Notes: generated from the letters alone by a model not told the origin. Counted from the first letter of the stretch, positions 38,260 to 48,130 are shown. The stretch: 64,000 bases of DNA from Paenimyroides marinum (GCF_900108395.1 NZ_FNXE01000008.1:16802-80801); one strand, 5' to 3'. Translations and numbers: made by a program.

Positions 38260-41109
38260 TTACTTACTTAAATACATTTTTCTGCGAGTATATAAATCGT
38301 AGAATGCATCATCTTTTAAACTATCAATAAACAAAATGCTTTCTCCGGTTGATTTCATTTCAGGACCTAATGCTTTGTTTACTTTTGGGAATTTATTGAA
38401 AGAAAATACCGGTTGTTTGATCGCATATCCTTTTAACTGCGGATTGAAAGTAAAATCGGTCACTTTTGCGCCCAGCATTACTTTGGTAGCATAATTTACA
38501 TAAGGTTCGCCGTATGCCTTGGCAATAAACGGAACGGTACGAGATGCACGTGGGTTGGCTTCGATAATATAAACCGTATCGTCTTTAATAGCAAACTGAA
38601 TATTGATTAAACCTTTTGTTTTTAAAGCGACTGCAATTTTCTTGGTGTGATCTTTAATTTGCTGTAAAACGAATTCACCTAAATTGAATGGTGGTAATGT
38701 AGCATTAGAATCGCCCGAGTGTACACCACAAGGTTCAATATGCTCCATAATTCCAATGATATACACGTTTTCTCCATCACAAATTGCATCAGCCTCCGCT
38801 TCAACAGCACCGGCTAAATAATGGTCTAACAATAATTTATTACCCGGAATTGATTTTAATAAATCAATAACGTGTTCTTCCAGTTCTTTTTTATTGATAA
38901 CGATTTTCATTCCCTGACCTCCTAAAACATACGACGGGCGTACTAAAAGAGGGAAGTCTAACTGATCAGCTAATTTAGAAGCTTCATCGGCAGTAGTTGC
39001 CACACCAAATTTAGGGAACGGTATATTTAATTCGGTCAATAATTCAGAGAAACGTCCGCGGTCTTCAGCTAAATCCAAAGCTTCGTAGCTTGTTCCAATA
39101 ATGTTAATTCCGTATTTATCTAATTTTTCGGCTAATTTCAAAGCGGTTTGTCCACCTAACTGTACAATAACTCCTTCCGGATTTTCATGACGGATGATGT
39201 CATAAATATGTTCCCAGTAAACCGGTTCAAAATACAATTTGTCTGCCGTATCAAAATCGGTAGAAACCGTTTCAGGATTACAGTTAATCATAATGGTTTC
39301 ATAACCACATTCTGATGCAGCCAAAACCCCGTGAACACAAGAGTAATCAAACTCAATTCCCTGACCGATACGGTTGGGACCTGAACCTAAAACAACTATT
39401 TTCTTTTTATCAGAACGAACCGATTCGTTGGCAGAATAAACCGTACCGTCTGCTTTCTCAATGTCTGCTTCAAAAGTAGAGTAGTAGTAAGGTGTTTGTG
39501 CAACGAATTCTGCGGCACAGGTATCAACCAGTTTATACACACGGTTAATGTTCATTTGTTCGCGCAATTTGTGCACTTCACTTTCTAAGCAATTTAACAT
39601 ATGTGCAATTTGTCGGTCGGCAAAACCACGTTGTTTCGCTTCTAACAACAAATCTTTTGGTAAAGTATCTAATTTATGCGTACGTACTTCTTTTTCTAAA
39701 GCATACATTTCTTCGTATTGCTTTAAGAACCACATATCTATTTTAGTAATTTCGTGGATAGTGCTTAATGGAATTCCCAATGCAATGGCATCATAAATCA
39801 CAAATACACGATCCCACGAAGCGTTTTCTAATTTATCTAAAATCTGGTCATAATTGGTGTAACCTTTTCCGTCGGCACCAATTCCGTTACGTTTTATTTC
39901 TAATGATTGTGTTGCTTTTTGAAGTGCTTCCTGGAACGAACGTCCAATCCCCATTACTTCACCAACCGATTTCATTTGTAAACCTAAGGTACGGTCTGCA
40001 CCTTCAAATTTATCGAAATTCCAACGAGGGATTTTTACGATAACATAATCTAAAGTAGGTTCAAATAAAGCCGAAGTAGATTTGGTAATTTGGTTTTGTA
40101 ATTCGTCTAATGTATAACCTAACGCCAGTTTTGTAGCGATTTTAGCAATAGGATAACCCGTTGCTTTTGATGCCAGAGCAGAAGAACGAGAAACACGCGG
40201 ATTGATTTCAATTGCCACAATATCTTCTTTTTCATCTGGAGAAACGGCAAACTGAACGTTACATCCACCGGCAAAATTACCAATTGAACGCATCATTTTA
40301 ATTGCCATATCACGCATGCGTTGGAATGTACGGTCTGATAAGGTCATTGCCGGAGCTACAGTGATTGAATCTCCTGTATGGATTCCCATGGCATCCATGT
40401 TTTCAATGGTACAGATAATAACCACGTTGTCGTTTTTATCTCGTAACAGTTCCAATTCATATTCTTTCCAACCTAACAAAGCTTTGTCAATCAACACTTC
40501 GTGGATAGGAGAGGCTTCTAAACCATAAGTTAATAAGGCATCAAATTCTTCTTCTTTATGAACAAAAGCAGCTCCTGTGCCTCCTAAAGTAAACGAAGGG
40601 CGGATTACTAACGGAAAGCCGAATTCCTGTGCAACTTCTTTTCCTTCTAGAAAAGATGTAGCTGTTTTTGCAGGGGCAAAAGGAATTTCGATTTTCGACA
40701 ATAACTGCTTAAATTGTTCTCGGTCTTCTGTTACGTTAATGGCATTGATGTCAACACCAATTAATTTTACATTAAAATCTTGCCAAATACCTTTTTCATC
40801 GGCCTCTAAACACAGGTTCAACGCTGTTTGTCCACCCATTGTTGGTAAAACCGCATCTATTTCCGGATGTGCTTTTAAGATTTCAATGAGTGATTTGGTT
40901 GTTAAGGGTTTTAGATAAACGTGATCCGCCATAGACGGGTCGGTCATGATGGTTGCAGGGTTAGAATTGATCAATATTACTTTGATTCCTTCTTCGCGCA
41001 ACGAACGAGCCGATTGCGATCCTGAATAGTCAAACTCACAAGCCTGCCCAATAATGATTGGACCAGAACCAATGATTAAAACTGTTTTAATTGAATTATC
41101 TTTAGGCAT
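38260..41109 (-). CDS. carB: carbamoyl-phosphate synthase large subunit, short form
   Basis: 949 residues, against about 1070 in E. coli. Both ATP-grasp halves are intact: LIIGSGPIIIGQACEFDYSG and NPRVSRSSALASKATGYP in the first, GSGPNRIGQGIEFDYSC and EANPRASRTVPF in the second. The protein ends at KSTGESILFIDSLKDDAFYD, right where the C-terminal MGS-like allosteric domain would begin, so that domain is absent or reduced. The enzyme makes carbamoyl phosphate for arginine and pyrimidine synthesis with CarA, which is not in this window. Confidence 0.95.
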   Translation of the reverse strand: MPKDNSIKTVLIIGSGPIIIGQACEFDYSGSQSARSLREEGIKVILINSNPATIMTDPSMADHVYLKPLTTKSLIEILKAHPEIDAVLPTMGGQTALNLCLEADEKGIWQDFNVKLIGVDINAINVTEDREQFKQLLSKIEIPFAPAKTATSFLEGKEVAQEFGFPLVIRPSFTLGGTGAAFVHKEEEFDALLTYGLEASPIHEVLIDKALLGWKEYELELLRDKNDNVVIICTIENMDAMGIHTGDSITVAPAMTLSDRTFQRMRDMAIKMMRSIGNFAGGCNVQFAVSPDEKEDIVAIEINPRVSRSSALASKATGYPIAKIATKLALGYTLDELQNQITKSTSALFEPTLDYVIVKIPRWNFDKFEGADRTLGLQMKSVGEVMGIGRSFQEALQKATQSLEIKRNGIGADGKGYTNYDQILDKLENASWDRVFVIYDAIALGIPLSTIHEITKIDMWFLKQYEEMYALEKEVRTHKLDTLPKDLLLEAKQRGFADRQIAHMLNCLESEVHKLREQMNINRVYKLVDTCAAEFVAQTPYYYSTFEADIEKADGTVYSANESVRSDKKKIVVLGSGPNRIGQGIEFDYSCVHGVLAASECGYETIMINCNPETVSTDFDTADKLYFEPVYWEHIYDIIRHENPEGVIVQLGGQTALKLAEKLDKYGINIIGTSYEALDLAEDRGRFSELLTELNIPFPKFGVATTADEASKLADQLDFPLLVRPSYVLGGQGMKIVINKKELEEHVIDLLKSIPGNKLLLDHYLAGAVEAEADAICDGENVYIIGIMEHIEPCGVHSGDSNATLPPFNLGEFVLQQIKDHTKKIAVALKTKGLINIQFAIKDDTVYIIEANPRASRTVPFIAKAYGEPYVNYATKVMLGAKVTDFTFNPQLKGYAIKQPVFSFNKFPKVNKALGPEMKSTGESILFIDSLKDDAFYDLYTRRKMYLSK

Positions 41110-41207
41110 TATTTATAAAGAGATGTTGTTATTTATTTAGAGTAAATTTACTGATAATTAGTTGAAAATCATCTTAAAAAAAAAGACAAAAACCAAAAGG
41201 TATAAAA

Positions 41208-41236
41208 AAAGGCGATACACTTAAAGTAACGCCTTT
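41208..41236 (-). terminator. rpmH terminator
   Basis: AAAGGCG (41208-41214) and CGCCTTT (41230-41236) with an inner TAC/GTA pairing around one A-A mismatch; 18 nt beyond the rpmH stop. Confidence 0.7.
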
Positions 41237-41254
41237 ATTTATGATGGAATATCA

Positions 41255-41416
41255 TTATTTTTTGTGTCTTGGTTCGCTAGAAACCGTTAATTTATGTCTT
41301 CCTTTAGCTCTTCTGCGTGCTAATACTTTTCTTCCGTTAGCACTAGCCATTCTGTCCATGAAACCGTGTTTGTTTCTTCTTTTTCTTTTCGATGGTTGAA
41401 ACGTTCTCTTACTCAT
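41255..41416 (-). CDS. rpmH: 50S ribosomal protein L34
   Basis: 53 residues: starts [19 protein letters not shown] and continues [24 protein letters not shown], the canonical L34 sequence, with a short Bacteroidota extension to the final HKK. Very basic, small and cotranslationally assembled into the large subunit. Its own promoter is an exact consensus match. In many bacteria rpmH is next to rnpA and dnaA; here neither is adjacent. Confidence 0.96.
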
Positions 41417-41484
41417 TGCTTCTATCTTTAAATATGTATTTTACAAATGTTCAGCTTTGAAAACAGTGCTCCAAAACCGACTGC

Positions 41485-41514
41485 AAATATACAAATCCTT
41501 TTAAAACTCACAAA
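41485..41514 (-). promoter_or_regulatory. rpmH promoter
   Basis: On the minus strand TTG (41514-41512), 19-base spacer, TATATTTG (41492-41485): exact Bacteroidota consensus. It gives a leader of roughly 65 nt. Confidence 0.8.
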
Positions 41515-41594
41515 TTGTTTTTTAAAAAATATTAATATTTCTGTTATCGTACTGTGATAATCAAAAAGGGGTTTTATTCCTTGCAGGATTTTAC

Positions 41595-41602
41595 TACATT
41601 TG
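41595..41602 (+). promoter_or_regulatory. -7 box for the TPR-like membrane protein
   Basis: TACATTTG, exact TAnnTTTG, 21 nt before the ATG at 41624. Confidence 0.6.
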
Positions 41603-41623
41603 CAAAGTTAAAAATAATAAGGA

Positions 41624-42187
41624 ATGATTAACAAGAATATAAAAATTATAGTTGCAGCCGCTCTATTAGCAACCGCAATTTGGCAGTTCTCAGAAAATTA
41701 TATTGGTAACGGAATTTTTTTAATAATACTAATGCTTTTAGTGGTATTGGTTTATTTTAAAAATGAAATGCTTATTGTAACCTTGTTTAAATTCAGAAAA
41801 CAAGATATGGAGGGTGCTAAGAAAATCTTAGATAAAATAAATCCACAAACCGCTTTAATAAAAAACCAACAAGGGTATTATCATTATTTAAACGGAATTA
41901 TTAATGCGCAGAATAATTTAAATCAGGCCGAAAAAGATTTTCGTAAAGCATTAGAATTAGGTTTAAATCAAAAAGAAGATCTTGCTGTGGCAAAATTACA
42001 GTTAGCCGGAGTTGCAATGAGTAAAAACCGGGCAACGGAAGCACAAAAGCTTATTGCTGAAGCTAAACAACACGATGCTAAAGGAATGCTGAAAGAACAA
42101 ATTAGCATGATGGAGGCACAAATGAAACAAGCTCGTGGTCAAAAAATCCCAATGTGGTATAACCACAGTAAAAAAAGAGGATTTTAA
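41624..42187 (+). CDS. membrane-anchored TPR-like protein
   Basis: 187 residues: two transmembrane helices at about 7-22 and 30-46, then a cytoplasmic helical region with tetratricopeptide-like pairs (YYHYLNGIINAQNNLNQAEKDFRKALELG, then LAVAKLQLAGVAMSKNRATEAQKLIAEAK). Such proteins usually scaffold protein complexes at the membrane. No specific partner can be named. It has its own promoter and is followed by a terminator hairpin. Confidence 0.75.
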   Translation: MINKNIKIIVAAALLATAIWQFSENYIGNGIFLIILMLLVVLVYFKNEMLIVTLFKFRKQDMEGAKKILDKINPQTALIKNQQGYYHYLNGIINAQNNLNQAEKDFRKALELGLNQKEDLAVAKLQLAGVAMSKNRATEAQKLIAEAKQHDAKGMLKEQISMMEAQMKQARGQKIPMWYNHSKKRGF

Positions 42188-42206
42188 TTTTACAACATAT
42201 TCGTAT

Positions 42207-42231
42207 AAAGCCGTTCGTTTAGAATGGCTTT
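42207..42231 (+). terminator. terminator after the TPR-like gene
   Basis: AAAGCCGTTC / GAATGGCTTT with one G-T pair, a 5-nt loop and six Ts. Confidence 0.75.
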
Positions 42232-42255
42232 TTTAACGTTATATAAGTTTATACT

Positions 42256-43131
42256 ATGTATCACAAATTTTTATTGCTATTGATAAGTGTATGTTTTTTC
42301 GGTTGTAAATCCGAGAATAAAGAGCGTGCAATTGATTTTTCTAAAGATCGTGATTTTAGGATCATCAATGTTTTTAATGAAAAAAAATATGCCGATTTTA
42401 AAAACCGATTGCCTGATAATATTTCTCCGGATGCTGAAAGTCAAGAATCATTTGTTTTTTATTCGTACTTGTCACTAAAACCAAATAATGATTTTACTTT
42501 TTTAATAGGAAATCATTTTATGTACGGAACTTATTCGGTAATCAATAAAGATGAAATTCTACTTAAATCAGCAGAATTTGGGGAACTTCCGCTAAAAATT
42601 ATTAAGGAAGAAAACAATTGCATTCAAGTCTACGGTGATTTTAAAGCGTATAAGAGCGATATGATGCTTGAATTAGACGGAAATACCAATTATTACCTGA
42701 ATTTAAAAACCGATTTTGAAGCATTAGGAAAAGAAAATGACATTCGTTCCTTACCATTTAATCAATGGCGGTTTAAACCGGTGCAACCCGAAACGGAAGA
42801 AGAAATCAAGCAAAGACTGGTTTTAAATTTAAAATATATTGCCGCATATATGCGGGTACACATGTACGGAGATTTTAACGGAATTCACACAGCAGGAATC
42901 CACTCTCCGTTCCTTTACGCAAGAAACGGATTGTTTTTATATGAATGGAATCGTGTACCGCCTTTTTGGAAACATGTTTTTTATAATGAAAAAGACGCGG
43001 AGAAAGCTTATAAAATTTTAAAGAAAACATTTAATAATGTTGATGCACCAACGTTTATTGATAATTGGCTAGCTTATAACGAAAGTTGCTTGCGAGCAGT
43101 AATTAAAAAATTAGAAGAAGATGAAATTTGA
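42256..43131 (+). CDS. hypothetical lipoprotein
   Basis: 291 residues. Signal peptide with lipobox FFGC; Cys17 would be lipidated. The mature part is a mix of beta strands and helices with many aromatic and charged residues (NYYLNLKTDFEALGKENDIRS). No family recognised. A WG-repeat gene follows after 67 nt, possibly co-transcribed. Confidence 0.65.
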   Translation: MYHKFLLLLISVCFFGCKSENKERAIDFSKDRDFRIINVFNEKKYADFKNRLPDNISPDAESQESFVFYSYLSLKPNNDFTFLIGNHFMYGTYSVINKDEILLKSAEFGELPLKIIKEENNCIQVYGDFKAYKSDMMLELDGNTNYYLNLKTDFEALGKENDIRSLPFNQWRFKPVQPETEEEIKQRLVLNLKYIAAYMRVHMYGDFNGIHTAGIHSPFLYARNGLFLYEWNRVPPFWKHVFYNEKDAEKAYKILKKTFNNVDAPTFIDNWLAYNESCLRAVIKKLEEDEI

Positions 43132-43198
43132 AATACAGCAAGCTTTAATTTTAATTTGTTGAGCAGTTTTTTATTAAATTTATAAAAAGTTGTTTAAT

Positions 43199-44626
43199 AT
43201 GAAATATTTAAGCATTCTATTCTTATTTTTTACTTTTAATTTGTTTGGACAGGTTACGTTTAATGACATTGAATATATGTATCCTTTCGGTAATTCTGAT
43301 GTTACTTGGTATCGAACTAAAAACGGAAACAGTGGACTTATAAATAAAGACAGTGTTTTTATCACTCAACCAATATTTGATTACGTTTCTACAATTCGTA
43401 ACGGAATAGCCGAAGCCGGGATAAAAAAAGGGAAGCTGTTTTTTCGTGGTTTTATAAATGACAAAGGTGAACAAATTACCCCATTTATTTACGATTATGT
43501 ATACCAATCTGGTGATTATTTAATTGTAGAAAAAGATAAGAAATATGGTATGTTAAATAAAACAGGAAACTATATTTTACCTATAGATTACGAATTGATC
43601 AGAAATTATGACGAGTTTACATTGGTTCAAAAGAATAATAAAATTGCGGTTTTTTCTGAAGAAAATAAGTTTGTTTCTGAATTTATTTATGACGATTTGG
43701 TTGATATCTTTCCAGATTATATTCTACTTAAAAACAGTCAGGGCGATTTTCTTATGAATAAACAAGGTACTATTAGTTATACTGTTAATAAAGATGAGGA
43801 GATTAAAGACATGAAAGATTCTTTATTAATTGTTTCAAATAAAAAATTGAATAAAATGTTTCTACGCAATTTAGAAAACATGAATCTTTTTGAATCAAAC
43901 TACAACGAAATAGAATTTATAAACAATGTTTTAAAAGTATCAAAAAACAAAAAAACGGGAATTGTAACTTACAAAAACCAAATTGTTATTCCTTTAGATT
44001 TCTCGAGTATTTATCAATTTAAAGACAATTATTATATTGTTAGTAAAGATAATTTAAAAGGATTGTATCAACAAAGTAATGTAATTTTAAATAAAAAATA
44101 TAAACATATAACACACTTTTTGAGCGATTATCTATATGTTGTAAATGATAATAATTTAAGTGGCTTATATGATTCTGAACTAAATGTTGTTATTCCTGAA
44201 GAATATAAAATTTACGAATATTATAAATCGTTTTATTTAGTTGAACAGTACAATCAATTAACGATTTTTAATATTGAGGATAAATCAACTTTAAAACTAA
44301 ATTCAAACTACAAATTCCGCAATAAAAATCATTTTAGGATTATTAAGCGAAATTATTTTGTATTGCAAGAAGGCAATAAATACGGTGTTGTAAATTATAA
44401 AGGTGAAATTATTATTCCGTTTGAATATGATTATTTGGAAGCTATTTACGCATCTAATAAATTTATTGCTAAAAAGAACAGTAAGTATGGATTTATTTCT
44501 AGTAAAAACGAAATTATTAAAGAGTTGAGATTCGATCACGCACAACTGGTTAAAGAAGCTGTTTTCTTTTATTTAAAAGGAAAGATTATTGACAGTTACC
44601 CTGCTGAATCTGATTATCAAGAATAA
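43199..44626 (+). CDS. secreted WG-repeat protein
   Basis: 475 residues from ATG 43199. A signal peptide (KYLSILFLFFTFNLFGQ) is followed by about ten repeats of a WG-like unit: short beta strands with NKKGxxxxPxxYDxI-type spacing, for example NDKGEQITPFIYDYV, NKTGNYILPIDYELI and NYKGEIIIPFEYDYL. WG repeats form beta-propeller-like or solenoid folds and probably bind proteins or polysaccharide at the surface. The Trp of the canonical WG is mostly replaced by Tyr-Gly or Asn-Lys. No enzymatic domain seen. Confidence 0.82.
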   Translation: MKYLSILFLFFTFNLFGQVTFNDIEYMYPFGNSDVTWYRTKNGNSGLINKDSVFITQPIFDYVSTIRNGIAEAGIKKGKLFFRGFINDKGEQITPFIYDYVYQSGDYLIVEKDKKYGMLNKTGNYILPIDYELIRNYDEFTLVQKNNKIAVFSEENKFVSEFIYDDLVDIFPDYILLKNSQGDFLMNKQGTISYTVNKDEEIKDMKDSLLIVSNKKLNKMFLRNLENMNLFESNYNEIEFINNVLKVSKNKKTGIVTYKNQIVIPLDFSSIYQFKDNYYIVSKDNLKGLYQQSNVILNKKYKHITHFLSDYLYVVNDNNLSGLYDSELNVVIPEEYKIYEYYKSFYLVEQYNQLTIFNIEDKSTLKLNSNYKFRNKNHFRIIKRNYFVLQEGNKYGVVNYKGEIIIPFEYDYLEAIYASNKFIAKKNSKYGFISSKNEIIKELRFDHAQLVKEAVFFYLKGKIIDSYPAESDYQE

Positions 44627-44629
44627 AAA

Positions 44630-44656
44630 ATCCCAAAGTCTATACGAATTTGGGAT
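44630..44656. terminator. bidirectional terminator between convergent genes
   Basis: ATCCCAAA / TTTGGGAT around an 11-nt loop, AT-rich flanks; serves the WG-repeat gene (+) and the transglycosylase gene (-). Confidence 0.75.
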
Positions 44657-44663
44657 GATTTAA

Positions 44664-45554
44664 TTATTTTCTCTTAAAACCTTCAGTGGGTATTAAAACA
44701 TCAAAACTTTTATTTTCCTTAACAATCAATGACGTATCAATTAACCACGGATTGTACAGTTTTAAAAGCTTGTAATTAATGCCTTGTTCCAAAGCCCAGG
44801 TTTGCAGATTATCAATGTTGCTGTTTATTTTTACCGTTTTTGTTTTAACAGGGTGATATAATTCATCTTTAGAAAAAACATAGCCGTATTTATCCGGGCT
44901 GGTCATTATTTCCTTTAACGCTAAAATTCTGAAAACATATCGCGATGTTTCATCGTTTAAATACATATCGTAATAATCTGTAACACCTTGTGCGGTTATT
45001 TGACGTTCAATTCCCGCCATTCCTCTGTTATAGGCAGCAGCAACCAATGTCCAGTTTCCAAATTTAGCATAAGCTTTTTTAAAATATCTGCAAGCTGCTT
45101 CGGTAGCTTTAATAACATCATAACGTTCATCAACGGTACTGCTAACTTCCAAATTGTATTCACGGGCAGTATCGGGCATAAACTGCCAAAAACCCTTAGC
45201 ACCGGCTGATGAGGTGGCGTTAGTCAGCGAACTTTCTATAACGCATAAATATTTAAAATCGTTAGGAATGCCATTGCGTTTTAAAATGGGTTCAATATCC
45301 GGAAAATAACGGTTTGCCCGCTTAATAATTAAAGTAGTTGCGGAATGCAAATTAATATTTACCACCATTTCACGGTCTAAACGTTCTTTAACATCAATAA
45401 TTTCTAAAGGTACACGTTCGCCACAAAAATCAATATTTTTGATATAAAAGGTTGTTTCCGCAGTTTGATTATGTACCGATGTAAATTGATAAAACAATGT
45501 GCTACATGTCACAATTCCCAAGATAAGGATAATGTTTTTATACGTTTTCTTCAT
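44664..45554 (-). CDS. lytic transglycosylase (SLT domain), MltD-like
   Basis: 296 residues. An N-terminal membrane anchor or signal (about 8-25) is followed by an SLT domain with VIESSLTNATSSAGAKGFWQF, whose Glu (VIES) is the catalytic acid, then AAYNRGMAGIERQ. The C-terminal ~65 residues look like a LysM-type cell-wall-binding module. Such enzymes cleave peptidoglycan with 1,6-anhydro product. Its 5' end overlaps the hydrolase gene by 17 nt, so they share a transcript. Confidence 0.85.
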   Translation of the reverse strand: MKKTYKNIILILGIVTCSTLFYQFTSVHNQTAETTFYIKNIDFCGERVPLEIIDVKERLDREMVVNINLHSATTLIIKRANRYFPDIEPILKRNGIPNDFKYLCVIESSLTNATSSAGAKGFWQFMPDTAREYNLEVSSTVDERYDVIKATEAACRYFKKAYAKFGNWTLVAAAYNRGMAGIERQITAQGVTDYYDMYLNDETSRYVFRILALKEIMTSPDKYGYVFSKDELYHPVKTKTVKINSNIDNLQTWALEQGINYKLLKLYNPWLIDTSLIVKENKSFDVLIPTEGFKRK

Positions 45555-46209
45555 GATTATTTTCTAAAATTTCTAACAATTTTTTATTGATCCATCGGGC
45601 ATTTATCAGAACCATAACATGTGTTCCATTCTCTAAAAAATCGGCATTTTTAATTCTTTTAGCCGGAAAAATATGATCTTTTGTGCCGTGTAAATGATAA
45701 ACGTTTTGAACAGGATTTTTATTTTCCCACAAAATGATATTCTTAAAAGCCCAGTCGAGATAATTTTTAGAACGTACCGACAGGTACTTTTTATACATAT
45801 CAATTCGTTGGTGTATTTTTTTTGAAGATACTATTTTTTTTGTAATATTTTCAATTAAAGTAACATAAGACGTGGGAAAAAAATGATACAATCCCCATTT
45901 TTTTGCCCATTGAATCCGAACAGGAAATTCTGAAGGATCTTTAACACTGGAGATAATGATGACTTTTTCAACCGGAATTATTTTTGCGACTTCCTGAACA
46001 ATAATTCCACCAAAAGAAACGCCGATTAAAATAGGATTTTTTTCTTTTATCATTAAGGCTATTCGTTTAGAGTAGTGTTCTAAAGATTCCTTTTTTTCAG
46101 GTTCTAACCATTCAATAAAATGTAAATTGTATTTAGAATCATTTAATTTTATATTTTCAAAAATCTCACAGTTTGCCGCCATTCCCGGCATAAAATAGAT
46201 GCTTTTCAT
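45538..46209 (-). CDS. alpha/beta hydrolase
   Basis: 223 residues. Nucleophile elbow GVSFGG with Ser65, preceded by the oxyanion segment YFMPGM (near residue 5), and a late HLHGTKDHIFP carrying the His and Asp of a catalytic triad. No lid domain recognisable, so the substrate is unknown. It overlaps the transglycosylase start by 17 nt and is the upstream member of that pair. Confidence 0.8.
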   Translation of the reverse strand: MKSIYFMPGMAANCEIFENIKLNDSKYNLHFIEWLEPEKKESLEHYSKRIALMIKEKNPILIGVSFGGIIVQEVAKIIPVEKVIIISSVKDPSEFPVRIQWAKKWGLYHFFPTSYVTLIENITKKIVSSKKIHQRIDMYKKYLSVRSKNYLDWAFKNIILWENKNPVQNVYHLHGTKDHIFPAKRIKNADFLENGTHVMVLINARWINKKLLEILENNHEENV

Positions 46210-46386
46210 CTAATTGCTTCTTTGTAATTAATAGAAATTTGTTGCGTTTTTAAAAAATATTTCATTAATTTGTGATAATAATGAATAAGATATTAAGATT
46301 TAATTTTTAAAAATACTTTTTAAGTATAAAAAGATCTTCTTGTTTATTTATAAAACGTGGTATAAATATAATAGAAAAAAAGTTAT

Positions 46387-46668
46387 ATGGAATTTAAAAA
46401 TAATGAATTGTTACGACAATTTGAGGCAAAATGTGGAGAAAGACATCTTATTATTGAATACTCTATACAGGAACGAAAACTTTTTTTAACAAAATTAAAC
46501 ACGAATGGTTGTGATGATGAGGTTTTAATAAACGATTTTATTAAAAGTATTTTAGATAAAGCAGAAGAAAAACGATTGAGAATTGTTCCTGTAAATTCTA
46601 ACATCATAACTTTTTTTAAGAAAAATCCAAGATATCGCGAGTTATTAGCAGTAGGGATTAAGATATAA
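46387..46668 (+). CDS. small GNAT-like acetyltransferase domain protein (YjdJ type)
   Basis: 93 residues. The C-terminal KAEEKRLRIVPVNSNIITFFKKNPRYREL resembles the YjdJ/COG2388 mini-GNAT family, in which a short alpha/beta fold with a basic patch binds acetyl-CoA. The N-terminal half carries IIEYSIQERKLFLTKL, a plausible beta hairpin. Substrate unknown. Alone on the plus strand, ending at a bidirectional terminator facing mtaB. Confidence 0.65.
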   Translation: MEFKNNELLRQFEAKCGERHLIIEYSIQERKLFLTKLNTNGCDDEVLINDFIKSILDKAEEKRLRIVPVNSNIITFFKKNPRYRELLAVGIKI

Positions 46669-46670
46669 AA

Positions 46671-46700
46671 AATACGCATCTTATTCTAAAGATGCGTATT
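46671..46700. terminator. bidirectional terminator between the GNAT and mtaB genes
   Basis: AATACGCATCTT / AAGATGCGTATT, 6-nt loop, T run on either side. Confidence 0.85.
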
Positions 46701-46710
46701 TTTATTAATT

Positions 46711-48039
46711 CTATACTAATTCTTTGACAAAATCAAACCGTACCAAACCGTCTTCATCTATTTTTGTCAGATGAATATCGTGCAACGTATTGACCAATTC
46801 CGGATTCCAGGGGGCTTTTACTTTGACGTAATTTTCGGTAAATCCGTGAATGTATCCTTCTTTATTTTCACTTTCAAAAAGAACGGTATGTGGTGTATTT
46901 AACTGACTTTCATAAAAAGCTCTGCGTTTTTTAACTGATAATCCGCGCAACATTTTACTGCGTTTTGCTCGTACATTCGCAGGAACTATGCCATCCATCA
47001 AAACAGCTTCGGTATTATCGCGTTCTGAGTAAGTGAATACGTGTAAATACGAAATATCCAAGTCATTTAAGAAATGGTAGGTTTCTAAAAATAACTCGTC
47101 TGTTTCTCCGGGAAAACCAACAATCACATCCACACCAATACAAGCATTGGGTAGTACTTCACGGATTTTTGCTACACGTTCTGCATACAACTCCCGTAAA
47201 TAACGACGTTTCATTTTCTTTAAAATGGTATTAGAACCTGATTGCAACGGGATATGGAAATGCGGAACAAAACACTTGCTTTTTGAAACAAAATCAATTG
47301 TTTCATTTTTTAAAAGATTTGGTTCGATGGAAGAAATACGCAAACGCTCAATTCCCGGAACGGTATCTAAAGACTGAACCAAATCGAAAAACGTGTGTTC
47401 GTGTTTTTTATTTCCAAATTCGCCTTTGCCGTAATCGCCGACATTCACGCCCGTTAAAACAATTTCTTTGATTCCTTTGGCAGAAATTTCGGCTGCGTTT
47501 TTCATCACGTTTTCCATCGTATCCGATCGGGAAATTCCCCGGGCCAACGGAATCGTGCAATAAGTACATTTGTAATCACAACCGTCCTGAACCTTCAAAA
47601 AAGCACGGGTTCTGTCGCCAATTGAATAACTGCCAACATAAAAATCAGCTTTTTCAATCTCACACGAATGGATTTCGCCCATATCGTTTTTAGATAAATC
47701 GTGAATATAATCGGTCAGTTTAAATTTTTCAGTAGCTCCCAAAACCAAATCCACACCGTCAACGGCGGCTAACTCTTCGGGTTTTAGTTGTGCATAACAT
47801 CCCACAGCGGCAACAAAAGCTTTGTCGTTGTTTTTCAATGCTTTTCGAACAATTTGTTTGAATTGCTTATCGGCATTTTCGGTAACCGAACAGGTGTTTA
47901 TCACGTAAATATCAGCAACATCTTCAAAATCAACACGATCAAAACCTTCTTCGGAAAAACTCCGGGCAATGGTCGATGTTTCCGAAAAATTCAGCTTACA
48001 TCCCAAAGTATAAAACGCTACTTTTTTTCTGTTTTCCAT
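46711..48039 (-). CDS. mtaB: tRNA t6A37 methylthiotransferase MtaB
   Basis: 442 residues from ATG 48039; GTG 48048 and ATG 48045 are in-frame alternatives. MTTase N-domain cysteines in TLGCKLNF, NTCSVT and GCYAQ bind one iron-sulfur cluster. The radical-SAM motif CDYKCTYC binds another, and a C-terminal TRAM domain completes the family layout. It adds the 2-methylthio group to N6-threonylcarbamoyladenosine at tRNA position 37. The GxxR and YxHVFTYS segments agree with MtaB rather than MiaB or RimO. It faces the substrate-binding lipoprotein gene. Confidence 0.93.
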   Translation of the reverse strand: MENRKKVAFYTLGCKLNFSETSTIARSFSEEGFDRVDFEDVADIYVINTCSVTENADKQFKQIVRKALKNNDKAFVAAVGCYAQLKPEELAAVDGVDLVLGATEKFKLTDYIHDLSKNDMGEIHSCEIEKADFYVGSYSIGDRTRAFLKVQDGCDYKCTYCTIPLARGISRSDTMENVMKNAAEISAKGIKEIVLTGVNVGDYGKGEFGNKKHEHTFFDLVQSLDTVPGIERLRISSIEPNLLKNETIDFVSKSKCFVPHFHIPLQSGSNTILKKMKRRYLRELYAERVAKIREVLPNACIGVDVIVGFPGETDELFLETYHFLNDLDISYLHVFTYSERDNTEAVLMDGIVPANVRAKRSKMLRGLSVKKRRAFYESQLNTPHTVLFESENKEGYIHGFTENYVKVKAPWNPELVNTLHDIHLTKIDEDGLVRFDFVKELV

Positions 48040-48130
48040 AATCATCACTACAAGTAGTGTAAAATTTCATTTATCTTTACTAACTGATTACAGTTGGTAA
48101 TTTGCAAATTTACAAACAAAATTTGGTTTG

